Positions 9,561-19,499 of a stretch of 64,000 nucleotides of DNA are shown here, one piece after another (positions within the stretch are counted from its first letter, which is position 1; each line of letters opens with the position of its first letter). Below the pieces are notes generated by a model that was given only the letters and a program-made list of their open reading frames with translations, did not search any database and was not told the DNA's origin. Source of the DNA: Cydia pomonella (lineage: Eukaryota; Arthropoda; Insecta; Lepidoptera; Tortricidae). Position numbers and translations under genes: made by a program. The DNA lies in the NCBI RefSeq assembly GCF_033807575.1, contig NC_084729.1:1736001-1800000 (forward strand), read 5' to 3'.

Positions 9561-9763
9561 CTAGAAACAGAAAGAAGAAGAAGGATAGTAATGAGTAAAC
9601 GCCCCCATATGATGGAACTGGCACCAGTAATGGGATGGTATAGACAAATCCTGTAAAACAACTGTTTACCTTCCGTTTTTAGACGCTGGCATCATTTTAC
9701 AATAAACAAGAGCCAAAGAGCTGCAAAAGTTTAATTTTTCATTGATATATGTTGGACCCGGGT

Positions 9764-11482
9764 TAGGGATTGCAAACCGGATTGGTTTTCAATCCGGCCG
9801 GATCCGGCCGGATTTTGGCCGTAGTCCGGCCGGATCCGGCCGGACCGGATCCGGTTTGGTATAGGGATATAAAAGTTAATTAAATGACATATTTTTCTAG
9901 TTTTTTGCGTAATACGTATTCCTAAATCTATAATTTGAAATTAATAAATAACTTCTTAACAATAAAATAGAACTTGGTAGTAAAAAGTGTCACAATGTCA
10001 ATATTACTTGAAAAACAAAATTTGAAATCGGTAATTTATTATATTTAACCATTCAAAAGTGCTCAAATTTTCGTTTAGAATTATAAATTTGATTAGTTTC
10101 CAAAGCCTGATGATGGGATGTGGGGTGGGAATTGAAGCTCCTTGAAAGGACAAGTTTTCTTTTCGTAACTGTTCTTTGATTGAATTCTTTGTTTGAGTAG
10201 CGGAACTCTCAGTACTGCTACTCGACAATAGATATCGCGGCAAACAAAAAGTCTAATGCTCAACGATTTTTCGCTAATATTATAACCAGAGTAACCGGAA
10301 CTCTATTTTCAACTCCTACGCTTACTATTATTTATTTCTTTTAACGAAAATATTTTACTTTTAACCAATTATGTTATTAAATGCGCTCTAGTATTATCTT
10401 TCTCTAATTTTTTTGTCCGAAAAAGTAGTATCTGTATGACTTAAAAAAATTGTACTCTTTTTTAATTTATAGAAAAATATATTGGTCAAATTATAGGGAA
10501 CAACACACGACGCGACTATCTCATGCGAAAAATAATAGAATGTAGGATTGAAAACCATCGCGGAAAGGGACTCCCTAAGAAAAGTTACATAGATCAAATA
10601 AAGAATTGGCTAGACGTAGAGTAGCATGTACCAGGAGATGAAGGAAATTGCATAAGATTGGATGAAATTGTAAAGACAAAAGATTCTCTCTTGAATTTGA
10701 ATAGAAAAGAATCTATATTTTATCATATAGATACATATATCGGAGAAAACTAAAGATTATCAATTTTATCATATATTCTTCATTCACACATATTGATGAG
10801 CCCAACTGTAGTCGGTTGAGTACCGCCGATTTAATCCTGCTCATTTGTTTCCTTTTAATCTCCTATCACAACATTATGACACGACATTAATTTCAATTAT
10901 TTATTTATTTCGAATCCACAATAGATCCATAATTGTTAGTATTTACAACAAATCTTAAAATTAATTAAGGTTAGTGACATATAAAATAATAATAACATAT
11001 CTACAAGTACAAAAAAATTAATATAAAAAATAAATATAACTAGGCAATCTAGATGCACCACTTCTCAGCATCTGTGGCTGCCACATGCACATTAACCTCT
11101 TTAGCATAAATTACAAATGCCTTCCATGGCATCTCCATCCTTTAATTTTTCCTTCTATTACAGTATTTATGTAATCGTCGTATCGTGCCACCAACATGAA
11201 AGAAAAAGAAATCCTCTTCTGTTCCCAGTCATCGTCATAATAAATATATTTTTACCTTACTAAATTTAAACTTTTTCATTCGTTTTTTGTTCTGTTCAAC
11301 TTCATACCTCGTATCATTTGCCTTTTCCTCATCTGAAACGCACAGCGCGTGCTGTATTTAGGCGTTTATTTATTTTACCGGATCCGGTCCGGATCCGGTG
11401 ACTTTTACCGGATCCGGTAGCTCCTGAAAAGTGCCGGATCCGGCCGGATTACCGGATCCGCCGGACCGGATTGCAATCCCTA
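9764..11482. mobile_element. Non-autonomous hAT element, 1,719 bp
   Basis: Terminal inverted repeats TAGGGATTGCAA..CCGG are flanked on both sides by the 8-bp duplication ACCCGGGT, the hAT signature. CCGGATCCGG-type palindromes are clustered within 100 bp of each end, as expected of transposase binding sites. No transposase can be read. A retrotransposon tail fragment is inside (10480-10690). A second copy begins at 62936. Confidence 0.85.
10480..10690 (+). mobile_element. LINE tail fragment inside the hAT element
   Basis: The plus frame reads IGQIIGNNTRRDYLMRKIIE and then GKGLPKKSYIDQIKNWLDV, which matches the GHI-x-R ... GRP-x-K-S-Y-x-DQ-I pattern at the end of many LINE ORF2 proteins. The same fragment, more decayed, is in the second hAT copy at 63490-63690, so it was acquired before the hAT copies split. 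Confidence 0.6.
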
Positions 11483-11940
11483 ACCCGGGTATGTCCTTAA
11501 ACTACGTCCACAAGAGAGGTATGGGCATTGTGAATGTCATCTCGCTTTGTGTGGTAGGGCACAGCACAGCGGATGTCATTTCAGATCTAGAGCAGAGCCC
11601 AACTGGGGAAGTACCTCCACCTTACAGAAAACCGCAGCCAAATAACACTAGACCCTACTCATAGTGTTGTGTTCCTGCCGGTGAGTAAGGTTGCCAGAGC
11701 TCAACGAGGGTGGGAGGGGGGCAACGCGCATATAACTCCTCTGGAGTTGCAGGCGTACATAGGCTACGGATACTGCTTACCATCAGGCAGGCCGTATGCT
11801 TGTTTGCCACCGACGTAGTATAAAAAAAAAAATTTGAAAATAATGGCTCACATCTCATGACTGGAGCAAAACACCATAGTTTTCATTTGTTAATAATTTT
11901 AAAACCAATTGCAGTCCCTTTAATTAAATACATAGAAAAC

Positions 11941-12492
11941 AAAGCGGCCAAGTGCGAGTCGGACTCGCCCATGAAGGGTTCCGTACCATTTATGACGTTT
12001 TAAAAAAACTACTTACTAGATCTCGTTCAAACCAATTTTCGGTGGAAGTTTGCATGGTAATGTATATTATATATTTTTTTTAGATTTTTCATTCTGTTAA
12101 TTTAGAAGTTACAGGGGTGGGGGGGGACACACATTTTTTTCACTTTGGAAGTGTCTCTCGTGCAAACTATTCGGTTTAGAAAAAAATGATATTAGAAACC
12201 TCAATATCATTTTTGAAGACCTATCCATAGATACCCCACACGTATGGGTTTGATGAAAAAATATTTTTTAAGTTTCAGTTCTAAGTATGGGGAACCCCCA
12301 AAATTTATTGTTTTTTTTTCTATTTTTGTGTAAAAATCTTAATGCGATTCATAGAATACATCTACTGCCAAGTTTGAACAGTATAGCTCTTATAGTTTCG
12401 GAAAAAAGTGGCTGTGACATAATCGGACAGATAGACGGACATGACGAATCTATAAGGGTTCCGTTTTTTGCCATTTGGCTACGGAACCCTAA
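11941..12492 (+). repeat. Family D element, copy 1
   Basis: Starts AAAGCGGCCAAGTGCGAGTC and ends in the hairpin AGGGTTCCGT ... ACGGAACCCT followed by AA. Contains the poly-G block before GACACACATTTTTTT and the ACCCCACACGTATGGGTTTG block. Reading frames within it are not genes. Confidence 0.85.
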
Positions 12493-13496
12493 TAAAGGAT
12501 TAATAGGACATTCAACGTATATAACGCATAAATCGGTAGAAATTTTGCAGGTGTCGGGGAAATATCAAAAAGACTCCAAATTTTCTGTTAAATGTCCCAT
12601 GATTGGTGCCGTCGTGCCGTTAACATATTAATTAAAAAATTCTTATAAATTAATAATAAATACCTATTATAGGGACATTCTTACACAAATTGACTAAGTC
12701 CCACAGTAAAATAGTTAAATATAATAAAGTATAAGTAGTTAAAAATTCGAAAGGATCTCATCGAACACGCATCTAACGGGAGAGCATATTAATCTTGGAA
12801 AACATTGTAAAATGGCATATACGTGCGGAATCATATTAAACATACGGGGCTGACGGAATCACGAGATGCGTACGCATCTTAAACGGGAAAGCATTTAATC
12901 GTGAAAAAAATTATGAAAGCAAATTGCAGGAATTGATACAATGACATCTTTTTACTATGAAGGGGAAACTTTTTGCGATAACTCTAAAACAGCTAAACTG
13001 ATCATGTCCGATAAAGTTTTTATTTAATGTATTTCTTAAGCTATATACTTCCACGATTTTTTCATATTTTTTTGACCTATGGTTCAAAAGTTAGATGGGG
13101 GGGGGGACATTTTTTTCCTTTGGGAGCGTTTATCTCCGAATATTTTCACTTTATCAAAAAATGTTTTTCAAGGACCCCATATTAGTTTTGAAAGGCCTTT
13201 CCAACGATACCCCACACTGTAGGGTTGAAGCAAAAAAAAAATCAACCCCCCCCCTTTACGTGTAGGGGGAGGTACCTTAAAAATATATATAATTCTAGAT
13301 TTTATTGTATGACTTTGTCGGCTTTATTCATTTATATAAATAAAATAAAATAAAATAAAAAAGCCTTTTATTTCCTGCAAACTAAGACTATACATTTTGC
13401 CATAGCTAAAAAAACATTAAATCTAGATTTATGAATAACACAAACTTTTCTTTTTTTTTTTAGACTAATAGTATTTAAAGTGCAAGAACCCCTCCG
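12493..13496. other. Repeat-derived intergenic stretch
   Basis: 12671-12710 is a fragment of SINE A (ACACAAATTGACTAAGTCCC, reverse). 13085-13260 is a distant relative of the family D interior: GGGGGGGGGACATTTTTTTC, GGGAGCG, then CCAACGATACCCCACAC and GTAGGGTTGA in the same order. Confidence 0.5.
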
Positions 13497-13690
13497 CAGG
13501 TGAAGGCCTCCTCCAAAGATGCCCATTTCGCTCTGTTCTGGGCTATTTGCATCCAGTTTGGACCAGCTATTTTATTTATCTCGTCCGCCCATCTTGTTCG
13601 CGGTCTTCCGTTACCGCGTTTCCCACGTGGGCCTTTCCACGATGTCACTCTTAGGGTCCATCGGCCGTCTGTCAGTCGAGGACGACTGAC
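13497..13690 (-). mobile_element. LINE ORF2 C-terminal fragment
   Basis: The minus frame reads TDGRWTLRVTSW, GRPRTRWADEINKIAGPNW and AQNRAKWASLEEAF: the usual end of a LINE protein. It is related to the fragment at 30368-30697. Confidence 0.7.
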
Positions 13691-13811
13691 AGATTCATTT
13701 ATATATCCATGCCAAATTTCAGCTTTCTAGCACTAACGACCACGGAGCAAAGCCTCCAGACAGACGGACATGGCGAAACTATAAGGGTTTCTTGTTGACT
13801 ACGGAACCCTA
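13691..13811 (+). repeat. Family D-like 3' end
   Basis: Contains CAGACAGACGGACATGGCGA, then AACTATAAGGGTTTC and TACGGAACCCTAAAAAA; same end structure as family D with a different body. Confidence 0.6.
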
Positions 13812-13985
13812 AAAAAACAAACATAAACAGCGCACTTCACTCCGTTAATAAGGCCTGGGTTCTTAGCTACTCTAGCGCTACTCTGCAGAGTTTTGGAACT
13901 ATTATTTATAGCTGACAGCTGGACACTTTTGCAACAGTTCTGCCTATGGAGATTGCATTTCTTAACTCTACCTTCCATAGAGTAA
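13812..13985. mobile_element. MITE family H, copy 2 (reverse)
   Basis: Carries the reverse complement of the H core (GCTGGACACTTTTGCAAC) and the end CTATGGAGATTGC ... TCTACCTTCC. It abuts the D-like end directly. Confidence 0.65.
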
Positions 13986-14171
13986 GCTGCGTAAAATCCA
14001 CGTAAAATCTGAGACAATTCCGTTAGAGTTCCAGACATTTAGCGGTAACTATGATTGTCAAAAGTTGACGTTTGACGGCACAGTACAGCGCCATCTGTTT
14101 TCGATATTTTTATTTTACTTTCTATTCAAATGAATTTTCTATGGTATGTAACAATTAGGTAATTAAAGTAA

Positions 14172-14465
14172 TTAAACGCCTAGAAAAACAAAAGAGCAAT
14201 GCTGTCGATAGTGTAGTACGGGTGGGCCCTGTAACAGAGGCAATAAATTAAACTGTAGGTTGGCCTTCTCGACCTGACCAGCATATAGGTAATTGGGTAA
14301 CGGCTCAACCATTTCCTCAGGAGCCAGATACCACAGGAACCAGCTGGCTTCGTGGGAGGAAAACGCACAACGGAGCAGCTTCTTAACATCCGCCAAGTCA
14401 TTGAAAAGCAGACACAACAGAAACAGCATTGGGTTTCCGCGCAAGCTAAAACAATTACTGATCAC
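14172..14465 (-). CDS. Unidentified open frame, possibly an exon
   Basis: The minus frame encodes LADVKKLLRCAFSSHEASWF, then LAPEEMVEPLPNYLYAGQ and further ordinary-looking protein sequence with GC-rich third positions in its first two thirds. An acceptor-like GTTTTAG sits before the Leu-Arg-Gly codons (about 14447) and a weak donor-like CAG|GTCGAG near 14276. I do not recognise the family; it may be an old retroelement piece or a host exon of the minus-strand gene. No domain call is justified. Confidence 0.3.
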   Translation of the reverse strand: MISNCFSLRGNPMLFLLCLLFNDLADVKKLLRCAFSSHEASWFLWYLAPEEMVEPLPNYLYAGQVEKANLQFNLLPLLQGPPVLHYRQHCSFVFLGV

Positions 14466-14835
14466 GAAATGTTTTTATTCTTTAAATGAATATTTACAAG
14501 AATTTCTTTAAACGAATAATTTATGGTGCTTCTTATTGCATGGTTACCCTTAACTATTACTACTACAGCAATCGGAATACTTGCAGGTACTCTGACCTAA
14601 CCAGTTCATTACGATGCTTCCTCTTTGACAGCCTCAACCCAAGTGAACGAGCCTGTCCAACATTTACCGTGTCCCCACCACCTGCTAAAACTACCGTGTT
14701 TTGACATAATGTTAAATCGTGTTCAGTATAATGTTATTTTTCCAACTACCCCTGTATTAATCGGGGTAACATAATAATTTTGTCACGGTATAATTATTAT
14801 TTAACTGCTATCTTAAATGTAAACATAAATAAATC
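14466..14835. other. Unannotated stretch
   Basis: AT-rich; 14486-14704 has an open frame without recognisable content. Confidence 0.3.
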
Positions 14836-14839
14836 ATGA

Positions 14840-15060
14840 CAAATGCTACCATAGCTTTCGCGTGTAAACCGCCGGACGGAAGCCGTGGCTCCGGGCGTCC
14901 TGTACACTCTTGGCAACGGTCCGTCCTAAGAGAGTTACGAGCGGTCGGGTTGAGCTGGAGCGAGGCCAGAGGACGAGCTGAAGATAGGAAGGAGTGGCGC
15001 GAGCTTGTGAAGGCCCTTTGCACCTCTGGGGTGCTTTAGGACAACAACAACAACAAATGA
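14840..15060 (+). mobile_element. LINE tail with (AAC)n end
   Basis: The frame reads GSGRPVHSWQRSVLRELRAV ... RAEDRKEWRELVKALC, the C terminus of a LINE ORF2, stops at GTGCTTTAG and is followed at once by ACAACAACAACAACAA, which looks like the element's 3' tail. Confidence 0.75.
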
Positions 15061-15248
15061 ATATTTAGAAGAAATTAACTGATGTATCAATTGAAATATA
15101 GATGTATTTTATCATTGAATTACTATATTATGAGTGCTTTTCTCCTTATTTTTGTTAGGCCCATCACGGTACATAATGTGATCTATAATTCTATTTATAC
15201 AGCACCTCTGTAACCATTATGTGCAATAAATGTATTGGGTATTGAATA

Positions 15249-15686
15249 GGGGTCATTAAAAAATTTATTACGTTACACGAATTTCTAGGTTTTTTTACCC
15301 CTTCCCCCTCCATGTCACACTTTGTCACATTTGGTAAACCCCTTCCCCCCTGGTGTGACGTCACATATTTTTCAATTTTGTTTTCAACGAAATCAGTGAT
15401 TCAAATGGTGTCATTATTTAAATAAAAAAATATTTTTGATAAAATAAATATTAGAATTTTTATAACACGAAATCCATTTGGGAAATAAAATATACGAATA
15501 AAAACCATTATACTTCCAAAACCTCGTTATTTAACTGTAAAACAAATAAAAAAAAAATCGGTTACTGATGAAATTTAAGTGATGTGCCAAAGTTTGTGAC
15601 CCCCCCCCCCCCCCATGTCACAACCTGTCTCATTTTCTTGGCCCCCTCCCACCCCTAAACGTGTGACGTAAATAATGGTTGACCCC
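15249..15686. mobile_element. DNA element with GGGGTCA inverted ends
   Basis: GGGGTCATTAAAAAATTTAT at the left pairs with ATAATGGTTGACCCC at the right, followed inward by ACGT(C/T)ACACG on both arms. The interior holds pyrimidine-rich blocks including a C17 run at 15598-15614. Confidence 0.6.
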
Positions 15687-16250
15687 AAAGAGCAGAGAAT
15701 TTAATTTCCCAGTTTCATAGATACACAAAAGCCTTTGACTGCGTGCAGTGGGACAAGTTATGGACTGTGTTGCGCGAGATGGGAACTGCGGAACATTTAA
15801 CTGGCTCAATCCCACAGCTATATGTTGAGAACCGCTCCTTTGTAAATCGGCACCGACTGTTCCAGTGTGTTCAAAACAAAAATGGGAGTGCAGCGGGGCT
15901 GCATCCTATCCCCGGGCCTTTTCAACATATATGGCGAGTATATCATCCGGAAGGTACTGGAAAATTTGGACAAGGGGTTTCCGATTGGAGGGAAGCGGAT
16001 AACAAATCTCAGATATGCCGATGACACGGTTCTTTTAGCGTCGGTGGAAGATATGCAAGAGCTGTTTCAGAGATTCGAGACGGAGAGCGATCGAATTGGT
16101 CTCGCAGTAAACAGGACATTTAACATTGGGGACCTTTTACATCTCCAGATTTAATGTATTTTTAACCATAGAGACTACACATCTCTATGTATTTTAGTAA
16201 TTATTTATTTTAAGATTATTATAATGTAATGTTTACCCAGGTATTGGCTG

Positions 16251-16388
16251 TTTATTTATTTAAAACTTTATTGCACATAAGAAAAACTTAATGTACAAAA
16301 GGCGAACTAAATGCCATGAGGCATTCTCTACCAGTCAACCTTAGGGCAAAGCAGAAAAGATTGTAGGCGGTGCGTTAAAAACTGCGCT
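16251..16388. mobile_element. Short retroposon insertion in family F
   Basis: TTTAAAACTTTATTGCACAT ... GTACAAAAGGCGAACTAA, related to 20675-20765. Absent from the F copy at 52 kb. GCTG flanks both sides. Confidence 0.6.
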
Positions 16389-16432
16389 GTTGTATTTATA
16401 AATGTTGTTATGTATTTTTCATGTCACTATAT

Positions 16433-17550
16433 CAGGGGTCGCCAAATGGCGGACCGCGGTCCGCATCCGGACCGCCGACCCATTTTGTGCGGACCGCGAG
16501 AACACAGCAACTTTTGCACTACAGAGTACGTAATTTGAAATAAAAATGTATCCGATCTACTGTTGCATAATAATGTGAGATGGTTAAGCAAAGGCTGCGT
16601 TTTAGAAAGATTCTTCAGCATTTTAGAACACTTGAAGACATTTATTTTCAACAGTAATTAGATTTCAGCAAACGCCTACTTAAGTTTCCTAAACGAAAAA
16701 GAAAATGTAGCTGCCATTGCTTTCATGACGGATATTTTTAAACATATCAATGACCTGAACCTTAAACTTCAAGGCAAAGGAAAGCTTGTATGGGAGCTCA
16801 TGTCAGATGTAAAAAGTTTTTCGCGAAAACTCGATCTTTTTATGAATGATCTTGGTAATGAATGCTTACACTTCCCCAATTTAAATAAATTAATCAGCAG
16901 TGACAACGAGATTGACGTCGGCCAATACAAAACGTTCATTACGGATCTTAAATCGGAATTTAAAAACAGGTTCGCAGACTTTAAAAAAATTGAGAATGTT
17001 GTAGAAATTCTTAGCAGCATTTACTCTCTGCATCCTGATGGTGAATGGAGCAACGAAGCTGCAATTGTTTTCGGGAGTGATAAAGCTCCTCTGCAAATAG
17101 AAATGATAGATTTCCAAGAAAACACAGTTTTAAAACACAAACATACGGAAGTTTCCAGTGAAGACTTCTGGATAAAATTTGTGTGTGGCATTCAATATCC
17201 AGAACTACAAAAATTAGCTTTGAAACTTCTTACTTTGTTTGGGTCAACATATATTTGTGAAGCAGCATTTTCGAAGATGAACTTCATTAAGAATAAATTT
17301 CGATCACGACTTACTGACGAACATCTCCAGGATTTAATGTCAATAGCTTGCACCAATTTTACTCCAAACTTCAGACAGATAGTCCGCAACAAAATATGTC
17401 ATTTTTCTTATTGATATGTAAAAAATACCTTTGTTATTTCTTTAATTACATTTGTTTAATAAATATTTTTTCTATAAAATGTTGTGCGGACCGCGATGGT
17501 CATTTCATTACTTAAAACAGACCCCGAGCGAAACTAATTGGTGACCCCTG
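16433..17550 (+). mobile_element. hAT element, 1,118 bp, internally deleted
   Basis: Ends CAGGGGTCGCCAAAT and ATTGGTGACCCCTG form the inverted repeats; CACTATAT is duplicated exactly at 16425-16432 and 17551-17558. GCGGACCGC-type subterminal repeats lie near each end. Only the last part of the transposase remains. Confidence 0.9.
16663..17414 (+). pseudogene. hAT transposase, C-terminal part
   Basis: The frame is open from about 16663 and the first Met is at 16725. It matches the ZBED5/GTF2IRD2-like branch of hAT transposases: FKHINDLNLKLQGKGKLVWE near the start, then FWIKFVCGIQYPELQKLALK, LLTLFGSTYICEAAFSKMNF and KNKFRSRLTDEHLQDLM, which is the C-terminal dimerisation region. The BED finger and the catalytic N-terminal half are missing, so the protein cannot transpose the element; it depends on a full copy elsewhere. 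The reading frame is intact, which points to a fairly recent deletion or to limited decay. Confidence 0.85.
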
Positions 17551-18445
17551 CACTATATGTTACTATAAATGTTGTATTGACTTGTAAAAGAGCCCTTGAG
17601 GCCTACTTGCAGAATAAATTTGTGAACTTTGAATTTTGAGGAGAAAGACGAAGCTAATGGTAGTAGACCGTGCCAAAAATATGCTCAGAATAATTAACAT
17701 CGTCCCAGTGGTTGATATCGTGGACTATGTTTATTGGGGCGCACGATGATGGCAACTGCGTACCGGAGATGGAGTCCTATTCGTACAGTATTCGTATGGC
17801 TAAGGACGCGATGACCCGAATGAATGTCATCTAGAAGAAGAGCATAACCATCACCACCACGACTCGGCTAGAACGCGCTCTAATATTCCCCATATTTCTG
17901 TATGGCGTGGAAACATGGACGGTACGACGAGAAAGGTAAAGGATGCATTCGAGATGTGGTGCTGGAGACGTATGTTAAGGATACCCTGGACCGCCATGCG
18001 CACCAATGTTCGATCCTTTCACAGCTTCATGTCCGAACACGCCTATTCACAGTCTATCAGCAGCGCATATTGTCCTAATTCGGCCACATAATTAGAAGGG
18101 GAGATGAAAGCCTTGAAAATTTGATCATTATTGGAAACACAGCGGGCAAAAGAGGCCAGGGAAGGTCTCCAACTAGATGGAGCGATCAAGTGAAAGGATC
18201 CCCAACATTTGCTCCGTCGTCAGGAACGCGATGAAGACCTGGTTGGCTCGGTACAAACCAGGTCTGGAGCATCCACATCGACTTTTTTTCGTAGGTATTT
18301 CTATTTCCGTTAATATTAAATCTCCAAGACCACGGGGCTGTGCCGTCAACGAAACGTCGGAGGTAATTTTAATGCTTAAGTACCTCGATAAACGATTAAC
18401 TAAATCGCGGTAAAGTAAATAATATTAAGTGAAAATCTTACTCAC

Positions 18446-18506
18446 ATGTATGTCTGTCAGCTGCTGTGCAAGGGCGGAGCTACACTGCGCGCGGGGCGCG
18501 ACACGG
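18446..18506 (-). CDS. Candidate micro-exon, 61 bp
   Basis: Acceptor CTTACCAATACTCATCCAG and a strong donor CAT|GTGAGT. One frame is open (one leading base, then 20 codons: VAPRAQCSSALAQQLTDIH), phase 2 in, phase 0 out. GC-rich against AT-rich surroundings. Same strand as the other exons, but the phase 0 exit does not join the phase 2 entry of 9375-9560. It could also be untranslated. Confidence 0.4.
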
Positions 18507-18594
18507 CTGGATGAGTATTGGTAAGGGTGCGGTCATATTCATGAGAGTAGCGATTCGAAATTAGGGTTTACGCATTTAGATTAATTAATAATAA

Positions 18595-18800
18595 AATTAA
18601 AGGGTTTAAAGTCATGTAAAAGTGAATGGATATGTGAGGAGAGAAAAAACCAAGGAAAGGTGGACGGATTGTACCGACCGACCGACTGTATGAGAGTGAG
18701 AGATGATATGATATGAAAAGAAATCAGGTGATTCGTGACGATGACAAACGACAAAGGTATAGAAGCTAGAAAAAAACATGATCCAAAGTGAATAGGATAA
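18595..18800 (+). mobile_element. Decayed LINE tail
   Basis: Broken frames recall TKERWTDC ... and W/RKKH-x-DPK-WIG, as in RTE-like LINE ends. Very degenerate. Confidence 0.35.
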
Positions 18801-19224
18801 AGCAAACGAATAATGGTTGTATACGTTTTTTTTATGACATAGTAGGTAAACGAGCTGACGGATCACCCGATAGTAAGCGATTACCGCCGCCTATGGACAC
18901 CTGTAACGCAATGAAAAACTTACAAAATTGCGAATTTCCACTTGGAAACATTTTGAAAACTTTTTTTGTATAGGTTTCAAAAGTTTCTATTTAAGAAAAA
19001 ATGCCTGATTGCTGTGAAATTTTCCTGAAATTTCAGAGAACTTTTCAACTTTTGAGAACGTTCCGTAATTTTCACATCAGTAGCGTAGCGTAACTCGCTC
19101 TCGCCTGCGCTCACGCTCCCGCTCCGCTCGTGGGCGTATCGCGGCGCCTAATTAAGGCGGCGGGGTGGGGTGAGCAGTGGCGCATGCAACAGGTCGAAAG
19201 GGAGGCATAGAGCCGCCTTGTTTA
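18801..19224. other. Unannotated stretch
   Basis: 19080-19200 is GC-rich (CTCGCTCTCGCCTGCGCTCA) and probably an old repeat. Confidence 0.3.
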
Positions 19225-19452
19225 TAATAAATAAATAAATATTCGATATTCTTACACAAATTGACTAAGCCCTACAGTAAGCTCAAGAAGGCTTGTGTTG
19301 TGAGTACTCAGACAACGATATATATAATATACAAATACTTAAATACCTAGAAAACTTCCATGACTCACAAAAATATATGCCCTTACCGGGATTCGAACCC
19401 AGAACCATCGTCTTTATAGGGAGAGTCACCCACTAGGCCAGACCTGTCGTCA
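19225..19452 (-). mobile_element. SINE family A
   Basis: Reverse copy, head at the right: TGACGACAGG, A box near CTGGCCTAGTGG, B box GGTTCGAATCC. Tail (TAAA)n at the left. Confidence 0.85.
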
Positions 19453-19499
19453 AGACAAGGAAAATAATATGTTATAAGAGATGTATAGTTAAATATGTT

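Larger units (their letters stand above)
9754..11832 (+). repeat. Poly(A)-tailed family C element, split by a hAT element
   Basis: The first 10 bp (GGACCCGGGT) lie at 9754-9763 and the rest at 11483-11832, ending GACGTAGTATAAAAAAAAAA. The hAT element 9764-11482 sits between. Other copies: 29619-29986, 41413-41785, 41932-42197, 46715-47133, 56193-56515. The A-tail suggests retroposition (SINE or LINE 3' end). Confidence 0.75.
16117..17638 (+). mobile_element. LINE 3' end (family F) with two later insertions
   Basis: Starts before ACATTGGGGACCTTTTACAT and ends GAACTTTGAATTTTG. Flanked by AGGA on both sides (16113-16116, 17639-17642). A second copy without the insertions is at 52173-52434, which fixes the insertion points. 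Interrupted by 16251-16388 and by the hAT at 16433-17550. Confidence 0.8.
15690..18240 (+). mobile_element. RTE-like LINE with reverse transcriptase remnants, interrupted
   Basis: The reverse transcriptase begins at TKAFDCVQWDKLW (about 15718), shifts frame near 15860, and carries the catalytic block LRYADDTVLLA (about 16010). Sequence resumes at 17643 (RKTKLMVVDRAK), then IFPIFLYGVETWTVR, WCWRRMLRIPWTA, YFGHIIRR and GKRGQGRSPTRW, with stops and frameshifts. The piece 16117-17638 is a later insertion flanked by AGGA. The 5' part is lost against the DNA element at 15249-15686. Confidence 0.8.

Noticed and set aside
11431..11664. Frame ending EVPPPYRKPQPNN, also at 41599
   Set aside because: Lies in the poly(A)-tailed family C; frames are not kept between copies.
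12287..12631. Protein starting MGNPQNLLFFF, also at 26701, 54794 and 58587
   Set aside because: It is a reading frame through the 3' part of family D; copies differ by indels and end in the hairpin.
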